Below, one piece after another: positions 23,535-37,201 of a DNA stretch of 64,000 nt (within the stretch, counting starts at the first letter, position 1; every line of letters begins with the position of its first letter). Source of the DNA: Xylaria sp. FL1777 (lineage: Eukaryota; Ascomycota; Sordariomycetes; Xylariales; Xylariaceae). The notes beneath the pieces are model-generated. The model ran no database searches. It saw only the letters and a list, made by a program, of their open reading frames with translations, and was not told where the DNA came from. The position numbers were made by a program, and so were the translations under genes. The DNA is taken from positions 248,001-312,000 of the forward strand of contig MU400530.1 of NCBI GenBank assembly GCA_022578965.1. The letters are read 5' to 3'.

Positions 23535-24134
23535 AGGGTATATGGCAAGATGCAATTGACTGTCTTCATATGGAATATCTGTGACCATCGATGTGACTGG
23601 CTCATATATAAGGTATGTCATGATGATGGGAGTAGACGGCGCGATGTAAGCATGTATTGTAAAACTAGAATTGGAATGTAAATCGTGGTGTAGTACGCGT
23701 CGTTAAGGACATTATAGAGGCGTTGAGAGACTTGACTGTGACCCTTAATATTGACTGATACACGTTATATAGTTTAACGCCTATTGTAAGTGATCGGTGT
23801 GACGAACAATCAACAGGGGTTGTTGATATTTCCCTGTCTGGAAGACCGCGTTAAGTATACTACTACCTTGAACTAGACTAAAAGCTGCGATATCACTATC
23901 ATTGAGCTTCATATCTAAGCTTCTTTAAATGAATTCTACTTAGAACTCTCGTGCTTAAACGCCCCTAAATCCCAGTGTCTCCTTGTCGTGTAAGTTATTT
24001 AGTATCATAAGTTCGGAAAATGTACTGATCAGAGCACACACGGCTTTAAGATATTTTGTTTACATGTTCCTTTCTGCTATGCACTGTATGCAGGTGGGTG
24101 TCACTTCCCAGATCGCATCTACTCTCGCATATTA
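23535..24134. other. Convergent 3' intergenic region
   Basis: AT-rich sequence between convergent genes; nothing further recognised. Confidence 0.5.
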
Positions 24135-25310
24135 TTAGTTGACAAGTTCCAGAAGTCGGTCGACACCATCTTGCCGCCCCAATAAGGTTATGTTCTCCTG
24201 CCAGCGCAGCCACGCCATACCTTGCATGAGACTATCCGTAAGATCATCCAACTTCGAATCGAGAGTCACAGCTTTTTTCTTCCCCCCCGTCTCTTCTTCT
24301 GCTACGACTAAGCGCTTTGATCTACTGCGCTTGCCGCCACCATTCAAAGCATCCCTGTACGCATCCAGCATGTGACCCGCGTCGCCATTCGCCGGCGCGA
24401 CAACGCCGTCCCCCTGGCCGAGCCAGCGTCCCAGGAGCTGGATTTTCGACTTCTTCGTCTCGGCGCTCGACTTCTTTTTAGCGCCGGGTTTCCTTCTTCT
24501 CGACTTGCCGCCGGACCCCGGCGCATCCGCCTCCTCGTCTTCCTCGGCACCCCCTACACTGTGCAGCGGTGCTGCCGCGACCGGCTTCTCCGCATCGAGG
24601 AACAGCTGCCCCACGCGTTCGGGACGGATGGATGTCACTTGCCCCTTCCAGACGCCGACGTCGCGCAGCGTTCGCAGCGAGGCGTGGAGCATGGCCTCCA
24701 GCGTGTTCACGCGCACCGTCCACTCCTGGATCGCCGCCGCCCCGCCGCTGCGCCACCGCTGCCGCTCGATCAGGATGTGGGTCGGCAGCGGCGCGAGGCG
24801 CATCACCGTCTCCTGGAGGAAGGCGTTGGCTGTCTTTGCCAGCGCCGCGGGGGCGAAGGCCCCGGCCGATGCGTCTGCATCTGCATCGAGAGGGTCTTCA
24901 TTGCCGGAGGAGCCATTGAGGGCCGCGCTTTCGAGAAGCGAGAGACGTTGCCATGCGTGCAGCTGGATGTTTGGCGGACTGTGGCCGACAAATGGAGATG
25001 GGTGCGTGATGCTGCTGCTGCTGCTGCTGCTGCTGCTACTACTGCTCCTAGTCTTCTTCGACTTGGCGCTCGCCTTGCGAGAGGCCGAGGCGGAGACGGG
25101 GGTCAGCAGGCTGAAGGCCAGGTTCCGGATGCCGAGGTCGATGCTCAGTATCACGGGCCCGGCCCGGGGCTGCGCAGATGGCGACGCGTTGGTCAGACGC
25201 GTGATGAGCTCGTCCTTCCGCCCGCCTAGCGGTAGACCGCAGAGGAAGCAGAGGCGCTTGAGCTGCTCAGCTCGGAGAGTTCGCGGTATCACGGGACTAA
25301 TCGCTGCCAT
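24135..25310 (-). CDS. cce1: Mitochondrial Holliday junction resolvase, Cce1/Ydc2 type
   Basis: It resolves four-way junctions in mitochondrial DNA and so helps segregate mitochondrial genomes. Single exon, 391 aa from MAAISPVIPR; an upstream in-frame ATG (25349) would add 13 residues. Residues 10-41 form an SAP-like DNA-binding helix pair (LKRLCFLCGLPLGGRKDELI). The RNase H-like core follows: ILSIDLGIRNLAF with Asp58, HILIERQRWRSGG with the catalytic Glu, and the C-terminal KLDDLTDSLMQGMAWL with paired Asp. These four acidic positions are the expected metal ligands. The protein is longer than yeast enzymes because of two low-complexity inserts: a poly-Ser run encoded by a CTG/CAG microsatellite after strand 1, and a Lys/Glu/Gly-rich block before the last helices. 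Neither insert touches catalytic residues. Confidence 0.88.
   Translation of the reverse strand: MAAISPVIPRTLRAEQLKRLCFLCGLPLGGRKDELITRLTNASPSAQPRAGPVILSIDLGIRNLAFSLLTPVSASASRKASAKSKKTRSSSSSSSSSSSSITHPSPFVGHSPPNIQLHAWQRLSLLESAALNGSSGNEDPLDADADASAGAFAPAALAKTANAFLQETVMRLAPLPTHILIERQRWRSGGAAAIQEWTVRVNTLEAMLHASLRTLRDVGVWKGQVTSIRPERVGQLFLDAEKPVAAAPLHSVGGAEEDEEADAPGSGGKSRRRKPGAKKKSSAETKKSKIQLLGRWLGQGDGVVAPANGDAGHMLDAYRDALNGGGKRSRSKRLVVAEEETGGKKKAVTLDSKLDDLTDSLMQGMAWLRWQENITLLGRQDGVDRLLELVN
25012..25035. repeat. (CTG)8 trinucleotide microsatellite in the resolvase gene
   Basis: Eight perfect CTG units, extended by CTACTACTG, encode the poly-serine tract (AGC codons) on the minus strand. Length variation here would change only the serine run. 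Confidence 0.9.
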
Positions 25311-26298
25311 GATGACGCGAAGCTGAGAACCGTGGTGGGTTCTACGCACCTCGGTGATCGAGTCACATGTAACGACAGTCCTGTGAGCGTAAGCTCTAGC
25401 GAGGCAACTAGTCCATGTTGAGCTTGAAACGACTCTATGGAATTCGATATGGTGCTATATCCAGGTTTCTGTCGTGTTTATTCTACAATATGCTCTTTCG
25501 ATGAAAATCAAATAATACAGATGTACTGTGGATTCAATTTTGTGCTGAGAGAAGCAATATTGTAGGTTAGGTATCTTGTATATCCACTACCTATACTGTC
25601 AAGGTTATCTCACACTAACTACCTTAGTATAAGTTCACTGTCCCTGCCAAGTACCTATAGCCTGTGATTTGATCTACAGGGTCCACTAGCTCCGAATGCA
25701 GTTGTGGTTTCTGATTACCTACCTTACCGATATGTTATTATTAATAGTCCCTCCCCAATGAAACCAATTTTTTTTTCTCTAAGCGTATACATACTGCGTA
25801 TCCTACACAGTAGATGGGGACCCCGGATTCCAAATCCAAAAAAATCTCTGTATGTTACATAGATACAGACTACCAGATGCAGCTAGACACTGTATGCTGT
25901 GCAACATCCCATCACGCTCTGACGTGCATATCAAGACTCTAATGGTTCTAATGGTTCTAATGGTTCTAATGCTTCTAATGCCAAATACCTAAGGCCCTTT
26001 TTGGTTGACTGTTATACCGCCTAATCATCCCAGCCAACCAGACCCAGTGTTGTGCTCTGTCGTCATCTCTCTGCAGTGCCTGTCCTGCACGACGACCGGC
26101 CGGAATAGCAACGAAGCTCCTTACTAATCAGCCTCCCTCTTATCAATCAACTATATTACACATCTAAGTAGGTACCTAGTATACTCGAAACTAGCCCTGA
26201 AAAGACGTCACCCCGCTTACTGGCTGCGAGCTCCCCCTCCCCCGCCACTGCATTCACCGCGGGCTTCTGCTGCTCTCCGCTTCGTCTCGGATCACCAC
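25311..26298. other. Divergent promoter region, cce1 / glr1
   Basis: Upstream DNA of two divergent genes. It holds a 9-bp minisatellite (25939-25980), a TACTGCGTA motif (25792-25800) and a TAGGTACCTA palindrome (26169-26178). No gene is seen. Confidence 0.5.
25939..25980. repeat. 9-bp tandem repeat, CTAATGGTT x ~4.7
   Basis: Three perfect CTAATGGTT units, one variant CTAATGCTT and a partial CTAATG lie in tandem in the intergenic region. The unit length of three codons is incidental; no frame is open across it. Confidence 0.85.
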
Positions 26299-27986
<1,688 letters not shown>

Positions 27987-28925
27987 ACGGGGCAGCACAG
28001 GACAGGACAGGGGAAATATAAATAAGAGAGGTGAGAGAGGGAGGCTGGACGGGTCAAACAGATATCCCATGCGCAAGAAATATATATATGTAGGGTGAAA
28101 CGAAGATGATGTGGCCCCCACGATTGCATTACCGATATTGAAACATGTCTTCCATCGTGTATAAGGCTTAATGAGGGTATACAGGTAGCAAAGGTGCATC
28201 TTCTGCTAGACAGATAAAACGAGAGAAGCAAATAAACCTAGCCGCATCTCTAGAATATAGAGCCGGCCATAGATAAGTAGGGATAATAGTCGACAGACAT
28301 GAAAATAAGAATGAAAACAAAAATAATAAAACTTCACAGGCACAGATCATCAGTATCAGAAAGCTTCATTCTGACTAAATGACAGGTAATTTGATTTTGT
28401 CGTTTTACTATTGAGACATTATGATTTTATGACATCACATTATTTCCTCCTTTCCCTTCCATGCAACGCCGTTTTCAGATCCATCTGGCACCACATCAAG
28501 GGCAGCCAGCACCTATAGTGAAGAACAACCGATCTATTCCTTTGACGCCTTGCCAGTCATGCTGTCCCTTCCACAATCCATGATGGTATTGCTCTGTTGA
28601 CGAGAACCAAGCTCAAAATTGTGTCCAGGATTCAAGAGTATATGCAATGTAATTATTAAGAGAGAATGGCACGGTGCTTCTTCAAAGTCGTTGAGGAATT
28701 TGTATAATAATTTGCAACGGTAAATGCTAGGCGCGGTGGCCAAGCGGTCGCTGTGTGATGTACAATACTACGCTAGACCGGCAATTTGCTGGAAAGTAGC
28801 GTATAGTCCAGAGAAGCTGCTCTCAAAGGACTTGTAGTTAAATGGTATAAACAGGGTCCGGCGAGTACGCATAACTAGATGCTATGCATTCGTCGTCGGA
28901 GTGGAAGAAACAAAGCAAGACTCGC
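27987..28925. other. Convergent 3' intergenic region
   Basis: 3' UTR space of glr1 and the Sog2 gene. Two tRNA A-box-like stretches (near 28730 and 28830) lack the rest of a tRNA and were not called. Confidence 0.5.
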
Positions 28926-31900
28926 CTAGAATGCAGGCTTGTTTCCACCATTAAGCCGGTAGGCGGCAGCACCTGTAGTCACGTTAGGGCTCAGCATTGA
29001 TGGCCCTTGTCGCTCATCTCCTGCAGAGGTGATAGAAGAGAGAGAGTTGAGGGAGACTGTTGATGTGCTATTCATCGTGTTGGTTCGGGACATGTTCAAG
29101 CCTCCCATGGAGATCAAGGCGTCGGCCCGTTCAAAAACATTCCCAGAGAAGATGTTTGCGAAAGAACCACTCTGTGGTGTTGATGGGACTGTAGCTTGGA
29201 CTGCCGGACCTAGGGCAGCACTTTGTGGCGTCATTGGTAGTTGCATCTGCGTGCCGGTAGAACTCGATGCGTAATGGCTTGGCGAATAATGATTCGAATT
29301 TTCTGAGTAATGTCCGGCCTGTCGTAAGAGGTTTCCCCAAGGTGAGGCCATGATCAAGCTGCTTGTTTCCTTGATACTAATTTGGATAGGTCGAAGCCGG
29401 CTCTTAACTTCCACTGACAGGTTAACCTGCTCCATGGTTTGCTTCAGTTTGCTTCCGAATTCAGCCCAAGAGTCAATAAAAATTTTGCAAGAACTCCAAA
29501 AATTGGCATCAGTTCTGATTCCTGGTTCTTTCAGCTTGATCATAGACAGCCGCGACTTGAGAATTTCAGTTTCTCTAATAGCAATTCCGCACTTTGCGAT
29601 CAATGCCTTCCAGGCGTGAACTATGCTGTCCGGACCTCGTTGGAGTTCTGCACTGCGCTTACCATTACTGAACTGGACATTCAGACTTGGCAACGTACGC
29701 ATGAGTAAATCCGTAGACTTCTGTAAAGATAAGAATATCTTCTCGAACTGACGCTCTTCTGCCGGAAAATCGGTTGGATACCGCGGGTCAGTGCTTGATG
29801 AAGCAAAAGACTCGCCAGACCTAGGTGTGGCAGCCATTATTTGAGCCGTCCGATTATTGCTGTGGAAGGGCAGTGAAACACCGGTAGTTACCCTGAGATT
29901 GCTAGGGTTGTGCACAAATGTGCCAATACGGGATCTCGCAGCGAAACCAGGACGCCCGGCGGCTGGATTAACGAAATTTTCACGGGAGTGTGGCTTGAGC
30001 GTGTTCTCCGGTCCGGACCATCGAGCACTGTAGCTGGGAACGTATCCAGTGCCCCCCCTCGAAGCTTCATAAGCTGAAACACGAAGCTCCATGATGCTAT
30101 TGTAAAGTAATAGCATCATCGTGCGGATATATCGAGGGTCGCCGTTATCAACAATGGTATCCATATTATCCACTAGAAGGGCGCATATATGGCGGCTGTA
30201 CGCGTTAATTAATGTGACAACTGCCCTTTGGACATTTTCATTCTCCCGTGGCGCATAGCCCCCACTATCGAGGGCAGTCTCGTGTTTCTGGATTTCCTGC
30301 TCTAACTCTTCGACGTGGACGTTTGTATTATAAAATACCAATTCAAGACTTGAACGCTTTGCCGTGCCATCGTTTGTCAGCCGGGTGAAAAGCTGAATCA
30401 TGGGATGTATTTGAAATATTGCGTAAAGAACACCCTTTGCTGACTCTAGGATTGGGTCAAAAACCTTGGATTCGCGTCGTTGTTCGGGTAGCACAGAAAG
30501 CCTTCTGACATAGTTAGGCCGCTGGAGAAGCGGCTCAGCACCTGCAGGGCTACCTGGGCTGGCGGTAGAAGCGTTGGGATTTAGAGTTCCGGTCATAGAT
30601 GAGCCATGGCTGAGGCCACGATAGTGACTAAAACGGTTGTTCGCTTGGCCTTCATCTAACGTCCCTAATTCGCTTGGCTTTCTTGACATGATACCCATCC
30701 GCCTACTTCGATCAGATGGGCGCTCTGATCGACTTGCCTGTAAAACCGTCTCGCTGTTCGACCGCACGCGTTCGTTGGGATTACCAATTGTAAGAGGCAT
30801 GACGCTTGGTCGCCTAATAGCCGTATTCTGTTGCGAGAGCCCTCGTGCATGTGATCGGGATGGTATGGGAGGTGGTCGAGGCACGGGTGAACGGGGGTCC
30901 ACAACATCATTACCATTGACACGGATTGGAAAGCGTCCGCTAGTAACTCGTTTGATGGGCATCCGTGGTGTTTCCATATTATCGCTCAGATCATCACCAC
31001 CATTTTCGACATTATTTTCCCTTTCGCTTAGATTCTGAGCATGTTGCTTCAGGAACCTCTTGATTTGCGCTGTAACTGTTACTTCAACAAAACCTCGCTC
31101 GTTCAGATAACCCTCATTCGGTGGACTGCTTGCTTGAGGGCGTAGTACTTCTCTAGGCGGGAATGTGATGTTGTTGCCATCCAATTTCAGTTTTTGTAGA
31201 GAGACCATATCTGCTAGGCAGAGCGGAAGTTCTTCTATTAGGTTATCTTGCACAGAAAGCACTTTGAGCGAAGTTAATCTTGCCATCGCTCTCGGGAGAA
31301 CACGGATCTTATTGCGGCCTAAATCCAAGATTTCAAGCGATTTGAGACCACATAACTGAAATAACTTGTTAGCGAGCCTTTCATCCTCGTTCACGCGACA
31401 CAGGGGATACTAACTGCAAGTGGGAACTCTTCGATACGGTTGTTCCTCACGTTAAGATACCGAAGAGAAGTGCACTCCGAAAATCTCGCGGGGAAGGTGG
31501 TTAGCTTGTTATGTGACAGGGCTAATCTATATGAAGTCAGAGTAAAGTCGGAATACTAGACTGCCTTGTAGATAGACAACTAACCGCACCAGTTCATTTT
31601 TTATTACGTCCACCACCTCCTCTGGCAGATATCTGATGTTCAACTCACTAAGGTCGATGGTGACACCGGGTTTGAGTTCGTTGCTTACGCCGCTCGCTTC
31701 AGCTACTTGACTTTCGTTATCCTGCAGAGCGGTCTTCATCTTCTCCCGAGCAATTTTGATGACTTGGGGCGAAGACATGGGGACAGATGCGGACAGCGTC
31801 GCGCCAGGGACGGCAGGAGGCACATTGTACTTGTCGGGAATGGGTAGTGGAGGAAGGGGAGGCATGTTGAAAGCTGGCAGAGGAACCCGTCTTATCCCTT

Positions 31901-31985
31901 GGGCTGGGTTTATCGGGAGCCCTCTGGACGTGGACGAGTGAGGATGGACGACAGCTGCGACCATGCTGGCCGAGGCGGTATTCAT
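28926..31985 (-). CDS. sog2: Sog2-like leucine-rich repeat protein of the RAM/MOR network
   Basis: In yeasts Sog2 works with the Hym1/Mo25-Kic1 kinase complex upstream of the NDR kinase Cbk1 in polarised growth and cell separation; in filamentous fungi the same network shapes hyphae. Exons are 31985-31585, 31526-31415 and 31355-28926 (980 aa); introns of 58 and 59 nt use GTTAGT donors with ATAG and TCAG acceptors. A Pro-rich, disordered N-terminus is followed by about five leucine-rich repeats (about 108-260): LRYLNVRNNRIEEFPLALCGL, LEILDLGRNKIRVLP and LKVLSVQDNLIEELP. A long disordered Ser/Pro/Arg stretch with HxRxxS/T-like sites (RRPSVM, YVRRLSVLP) may be NDR-kinase targets. The conserved helical C-terminal domain (VFDPILESAKGVLYAIFQIHPM onwards) defines the family. 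The third exon joins exactly in LRR register. Confidence 0.88.
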
Positions 31986-33874
31986 GGCGTGATCGTCCAG
32001 GCAGGTGGAAGAGGACAGGGTGATGCGCAGAAGGCGAGACAGAGACAGGCGATCGTTTCAGGGTTATGCTGGCGTGCCGTCCGGGACATGCGGGTCACCG
32101 ATTCTTGCGCCTATGCGAGCGGTGCAGAAGGCCAATTGAAGCTTGGGGATTAGACGGGCGACATTGACGTTCGAGATTCTCATCGCCAGACGTAGAGACA
32201 GAGGGCGTCGCTGGGGAAAAGTAGGTGCAGAAGGGCGGCGCAGCTGGGGGAGGAAGCGGTTGGGAAACTAGAAATCGGCGGATGATCCGATAGGACTGGC
32301 TTCAAGTCGACACGCCACGCCACGAGACGACACAGTGGCGGCAGGATGTGATGAAGTGGGAGGCGAGAGGGTGTTTCAACGACGAGTCTTGGCGTCTCCG
32401 ACTGTGAAGCTGTGAGGTCGAAACGACACGGCAACCCTGGGACAGAGCTCCGGGGAGCAGTGATGTCGTATCGTAGTTAATTACTAATGTACAATGGATG
32501 GTTATGAGTGCAAGTATTGGAAGTGGAAGTATTAGGATATAGGTAATGTGGTATTTGGTAGGTAGGCAGGCTGGCCTTGATCGCCTTTACTTTGCAGCTG
32601 CTGGGAGTGCTAGTTGCTTTTTGGGTAGCACAAACAGGATGTGAAGGGCCAGGTACGATTCCCTTGAAGGGAACCTCCGTTTCGAAGCTTGAAGGGAGAG
32701 CCTAGTTACCTATTGTCACTGTCTCTCTCTTTTTTGTAAGAATGTATGAATGGGGATGTACATATGCGTAGACGATAGACTGGTTAGGGGACCTTTGTCA
32801 CGGCTAGCTGCTACTGCAGGCGCTTTCATATCTACCTACCAAGGTACCTAAGTATACTAGAATACCCATCACACGTACCGGTAGCGAGACGGTAGCACCC
32901 CTTGCCCTGATTTGCTCACTGCAAGGTTGTCACTGACCCATCCCCTTTTCAGCTTTCCAAGGTTCTCTCTAGTGTAGTGTGCACTCCCTACTTAGTACTT
33001 TACAGGGTATTGTCACACGCACCGCACCTGTCCCCCTGATGAACTCTCGCTACCCGTCGGCGTGTTACTGTACCTGTGCTCCCTACTAGTCCCCACGTAC
33101 ACCAGCACCTTGCACAGCACGGTACGCTAAGCTAAGTGTCAGTATGTGTAGCATCACTGTAAACTCAACCTTGGATACCTAGTACTATGTATGTAGGTAA
33201 GTAGCAATTATTTGCCCACTTGGTACTACACTACTTTACAGTACCTACCAACATGTAGGGCGTATAGGTATCTTCCACATTTGCTCTCGAGATGATATGA
33301 GTGATAAACAACACAGCTGTGGTTACCATGCATATAATATTGAAAAGCTTCCCTATTACGCAAAAGAGAAATATTTTTTCAGCCCCCTTCTACTTACTCT
33401 CACATACGTAGTACTTCTATATTAGGTAGTATGGACGAACAAAGATACTTGAGCTACGCCTGGGAGCTGAGAGTGCTGTGGCAAACAAGTTGGTCTTACG
33501 CAGTAGATTGGTCTAAAAACGCGAACCGCAGGCAGGTACCCGTTGTGGGTGTGGGAATATCAAGCCTTCATAGTGTACGTACCTCCACTAATTACAGTAT
33601 CAGGGCGCATCCACGCACTGTCCTGTCTTTCTTTTCGTGTAGGTACTTACCTGCACTACCCGCACTAGTAACATTGGTTATACATACCTAATTAGGTATT
33701 AGGTAGCGTTACAGGCACATTCTCCCACGCGACACCGGAGACAGCAGATAGGTATTTTTATTATCTGTAGATGGTCTAGAAGCTACTGCGTAGAGCCTCC
33801 ATGCTGTGAGACTGGTCGTAGATTGGCCCCTAGGTTAGCCGTGCGTGGTCAATTGCTACATTGGCCTCACACCC

Positions 33875-33900
33875 ACTTACTGCGTAGTTACGCAGTAAGT
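33875..33900. repeat. Perfect inverted repeat, 12-bp arms with 2-bp spacer
   Basis: ACTTACTGCGTA, spacer GT, then its exact reverse complement TACGCAGTAAGT. It contains two copies of the dispersed 9-mer TACTGCGTA/TACGCAGTA head to head and could form a hairpin or bind a dimeric factor. It lies in non-coding DNA. Confidence 0.85.
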
Positions 33901-33989
33901 CTCAAATTCTTCCGAGTCACAAAATCCCCTCTTACTCAGTAAGCGGCCACTGTCACGTTAGTTAGATACTTAAGCCTCAACAGACCTAG

Positions 33990-34217
33990 AACGATACGAC
34001 TCCATATAAGTCATGCCCTCTAGATCGGAATTTGGAGCTTGAAGATGCTGCTGCTAAGGCTCTTACATATATTGACTATTGGAGTACTGGCCTAGGCATT
34101 GGCAAATATTTGCACCGGTTGGCCATAGCTACGAATATCATCAACAAAACCAAGGCTGATCTGCCTTCTTACCTCGGTATTCCAGGTGATTACAAAATAC
34201 TTTCTAAGTATGTGTAG
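33990..34217 (+). pseudogene. Possible coding relic of unknown family
   Basis: An open segment of about 76 codons without an ATG start, with protein-like content: LELEDAAAKALTYIDYWSTG, IGKYLHRLAIATNIINKTK, DLPSYLGIPGDYKILSKYV. It is flanked by stops and motif-rich non-coding DNA. I do not recognise the family. It may be the last exon of a decayed gene. The evidence is composition only. Confidence 0.25.
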
Positions 34218-35155
34218 TGGCAGATTCTGGCGAGTTTACTGCTTCGGCTTACAATTTTGTTAGCGCTTAGGTTGCACGCAGATACAAGTCAGCAATAGAA
34301 ACTACCTAGGTAGGTACCTACATTATCTCGTAGACGTCCCTCACAGCACACACCAGCCAATTGCTTTCTCGCTTTAATCTATAGGTAGTTTTAGTTGAAC
34401 TTTTTAGTTATTTATTTTTAAGGATCTAGCCACCAAAACGAAGGCAGCCCCCTACCTCAAGCCTCCTTCCTTAGGTACCAGCTGTATTTCGCCGTCGGGG
34501 TGCGCTTTGCGCGCGGCTCCGCTCCAGGGGGTTCTTTTTTAACTGGTCCTTGGCGGCCCTGTAATAGCCTAACCCAAATGGGAAGTAATATTTCCTATTC
34601 CGGGTATAATAATGTAAGTACGCAGTATGCAAAATTTCGGAAGGCATTTGGTTGCCAGTGATGGTGTTTTTTTCAGCTCAAAGGAACATTGAATTTCACA
34701 CCACCAAGCTGCGCCAAAACTATCGCATACTTAACGGCGCTATAGGTCTTTCAGAAGCTGGGGTTGGATTTGATAGGCATGCTTCCAGAAGAACTCAATT
34801 GGCTTTAAACATTGTGTCGGTATCGCGCCGGTACCGCGCCGGGCTGCCAACGCGATCGAGTCATTACCCATCTGAGACTAGGCAGATCAACAGAAACTTG
34901 TCTAGGTTACTATTGAACCACCGTACCACCTTGTTTGCTGAGACTCAGTGGACTGTGTTATGAGGACTACATACTCTAAATACGACAGAAATAGCACAAG
35001 GCAATCGTTCAAACAAACACTTACCCTACACCACGATAGGCATGCTCAGATTCAATAGATTCTACATACAGAGTGTTCTTTCTGTTTGTTCTTCTCGCTG
35101 GGTCGTCCATGAGTGAGAGAAAAGGCACTTAAACGATAACTACGCAATATTGAAG

Positions 35156-36793
35156 ATGCCTAGTTTAGTGAGGGCGAACTCATTCATTGATCTTGACTTC
35201 ACATTACGTCGTCAGTTCAGCAAGACCAGCTTTCGTCCGTTTCAGCGAGAGATTATCCAGGCTGCTTTGGATGGCTATGATGTGTAAGTGGTTATTAAAT
35301 CATTACTTTCTCGCGTTAAGAGTGCAAAAGCTCTGGTCGGGCGAGACATTATGTCTCACCAGCTCTTCCCGCCTCTAAAACCATCACACATAGATCACAC
35401 TCAAAATGGCAGTGACTGACTCTAATGTTACAGCTTTGTACAGGCGGCAACGTCGTTTGGAAAGAGTCTGTGCTTCCAGCTCCCTGCGGTAGTAGATCAT
35501 GGAAGTGAGTATCTCCAGGCAACAACTTGATAACCTGGAGAACTGACTTTGATAGTCACCATTGTTGTCTCGCCCTTGTTGAGTTTGATGATGAATCAAG
35601 TAGAGGCTTTGCGAGCTGCCGGCATTGAGGCCAACTCGTTCAACAGTAACACGCCTCTCCCAGAAAGAGATCGTATCCTCAGTGACCTGAAAACCGGACA
35701 CCCTTTGACTCGACTCCTATATGTCACCCCTGAGCTATGTGCGACGAGTCGCTTTCGAGATCGTCTACAGATTGTGTATGACCAACGGGAGCTGGCCCGC
35801 ATTGTCATTGACGAGGCACACTGTATTTCAGAATGGGGTCATGACTTTCGAAGAGATTTCAAGCGGTTATCCTGGTTTAGAGAATCCTTCCCCGAGGTAC
35901 CCATCATGTGTCTCACAGCCACGGCCAATGATCAGGTTCGAACAGACGTTTTGCATACTCTATGCCTTGATACGGAGCCAGATCGCCTTAAGTCATTCAC
36001 CATGACAGCGAATCGCCCAAATCTCCATTTTGAGATTCGGTTTACACGCGACGAGGATGACCGCCGACTAGAAGATTTCCTGAAATGGATTCGAAGTGTA
36101 TATGAGCGCAGAGCACAGGAGCCGCGGAAGACGGAACTAGAGGCTCTAGGGGAAAGGCCAGATAATGTCCCTGGTATCATCTACACAATATCTCGTGATG
36201 AATGTCAGAACCTTGCCGCCCAACTCCGCCAGGAGGGCATCGGTGCACAACCCTTCCACGCAAAGCTATCCAAGGAAGTCAAAGAACAGACCCTAGCAAA
36301 ATGGGTATCAAATGAGCCCGGCTTCGATGTGATCGTTGCCACAACAGCGTTCGGCATGGGTATTGACAAGGACAACGTGCGCTTCGTCGTCCACTGGAGG
36401 CTTCCCAAATCCTTCGAAGGATACTACCAGGAAGCGGGCAGAGCGGGCCGCGATGGCAACGCTTCCTATTGTTTTTTGTACTACAGTCGCGAAGACAGAG
36501 ATCGAGTCTGCAACCTCATCATGCGCGACCGTGAATCCAAGAGCTCAAACTGGGAGGCAAGGGCCTCGAGTGTGAGGGCGCTGGCCGAATACTGCGAGAA
36601 TATCACGACTTGTCGCCACAAGCTGATCTGCGACTACTTTGGCGAGAGCGACACCCCGGCGTGCGACTATGCATGCGACTATCACAAGGATGGGACAGAC
36701 CTCCAACGCCGACTCCTGCGTGGCCTGGCGAGCGAGGAGTGGGTCAGCACGCAGCGCGAGGAAGGGCTCTTGGAGGCAGACTGGGATGAGTGA
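35156..36793 (+). CDS. RecQ-family ATP-dependent DNA helicase (short form)
   Basis: A 3'-to-5' DNA helicase of the RecQ group, which acts in recombination control and replication-fork repair. Three exons, 35156-35283, 35434-35504 and 35556-36793 (478 aa). The second exon of only 71 nt carries helicase motif I, AATSFGKSLCFQLPA (Lys53). Motifs in order: DEAH with the RecQ aromatic-rich loop (IDEAHCISEWGHDFRRDF), LTATAND, IIYTISRDEC, TTAFGMGIDKDNVRFVVHW and QEAGRAGRDG. The Zn-binding subdomain (CRHKLICDYFGE, then CDYACDYH) follows. It ends soon after, so there is no winged-helix or HRDC domain, which makes it shorter than Sgs1/QDE-3 helicases and nearer RecQ5/RecQ1-like forms. Motif I reads TSFGKS instead of TGxGKS. 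Which paralogue it is cannot be settled by eye. Confidence 0.9.
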
Positions 36794-37201
36794 GAGATAA
36801 CACCTATGAGCACCGCCTACGTATGACACTATCGCGATACGTCCGAATCATGGGCTGTCACGAGCATATCATTTTCTGCTGCTAGCCATGCATGTGTTAC
36901 GGGTTTCATCGAATCGGGCAAGTCGCTAGAGGCCGTGATATGCAGGCCGTGCTTGAAATGAGCCGTCTGCCAATCGGCCGTCTTCAAAGCGACCCCGCAA
37001 TATGCCACGAGCTCCAAATCCGAGCTTCATCTCCAATCGCTCCGACCGTCGACGAGTCAGTAGCTTCCAAGTTCCAACCGTTGTTTCATCCATCTGGCCA
37101 GGTTGTTTCATTGCTGGAATCCGTCGTAATCCTGATTCACGTCCGCCTCGCCATACTGTGTGCACTGGACGTGAAACACCCGCATCGTCGCCACCATCCA
37201 G
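36794..37201. other. Short intergenic region between two plus-strand genes
   Basis: About 400 bp between recQ and the BLOC-1-like gene. A longer frame across part of it (36892-37269) is in a different phase from the downstream gene and looks like chance. No signal beyond possible promoter DNA. Confidence 0.4.

Larger units (their letters stand above)
31986..35155. other. 3.2 kb gene desert between sog2 and recQ
   Basis: The first ~300 bp are the sog2 promoter and leader. The rest has no intact gene. It concentrates TACGCAGTA/TACTGCGTA motifs (33497, 33784, 33878, 33889, 34619), the palindromes at 34303-34320, and a coding relic at about 33990-34217. Confidence 0.55.

Noticed and set aside
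24372..25326. Long plus-strand frames opposite the resolvase gene
   Set aside because: GC-rich antisense shadows of the resolvase; the minus frame has all catalytic motifs.
28729..28850. tRNA A-box-like stretches (GGTGGCCAAGCGGT and TAGTTAAATGGTATAA)
   Set aside because: No matching B box, acceptor stem or anticodon arm could be built downstream.
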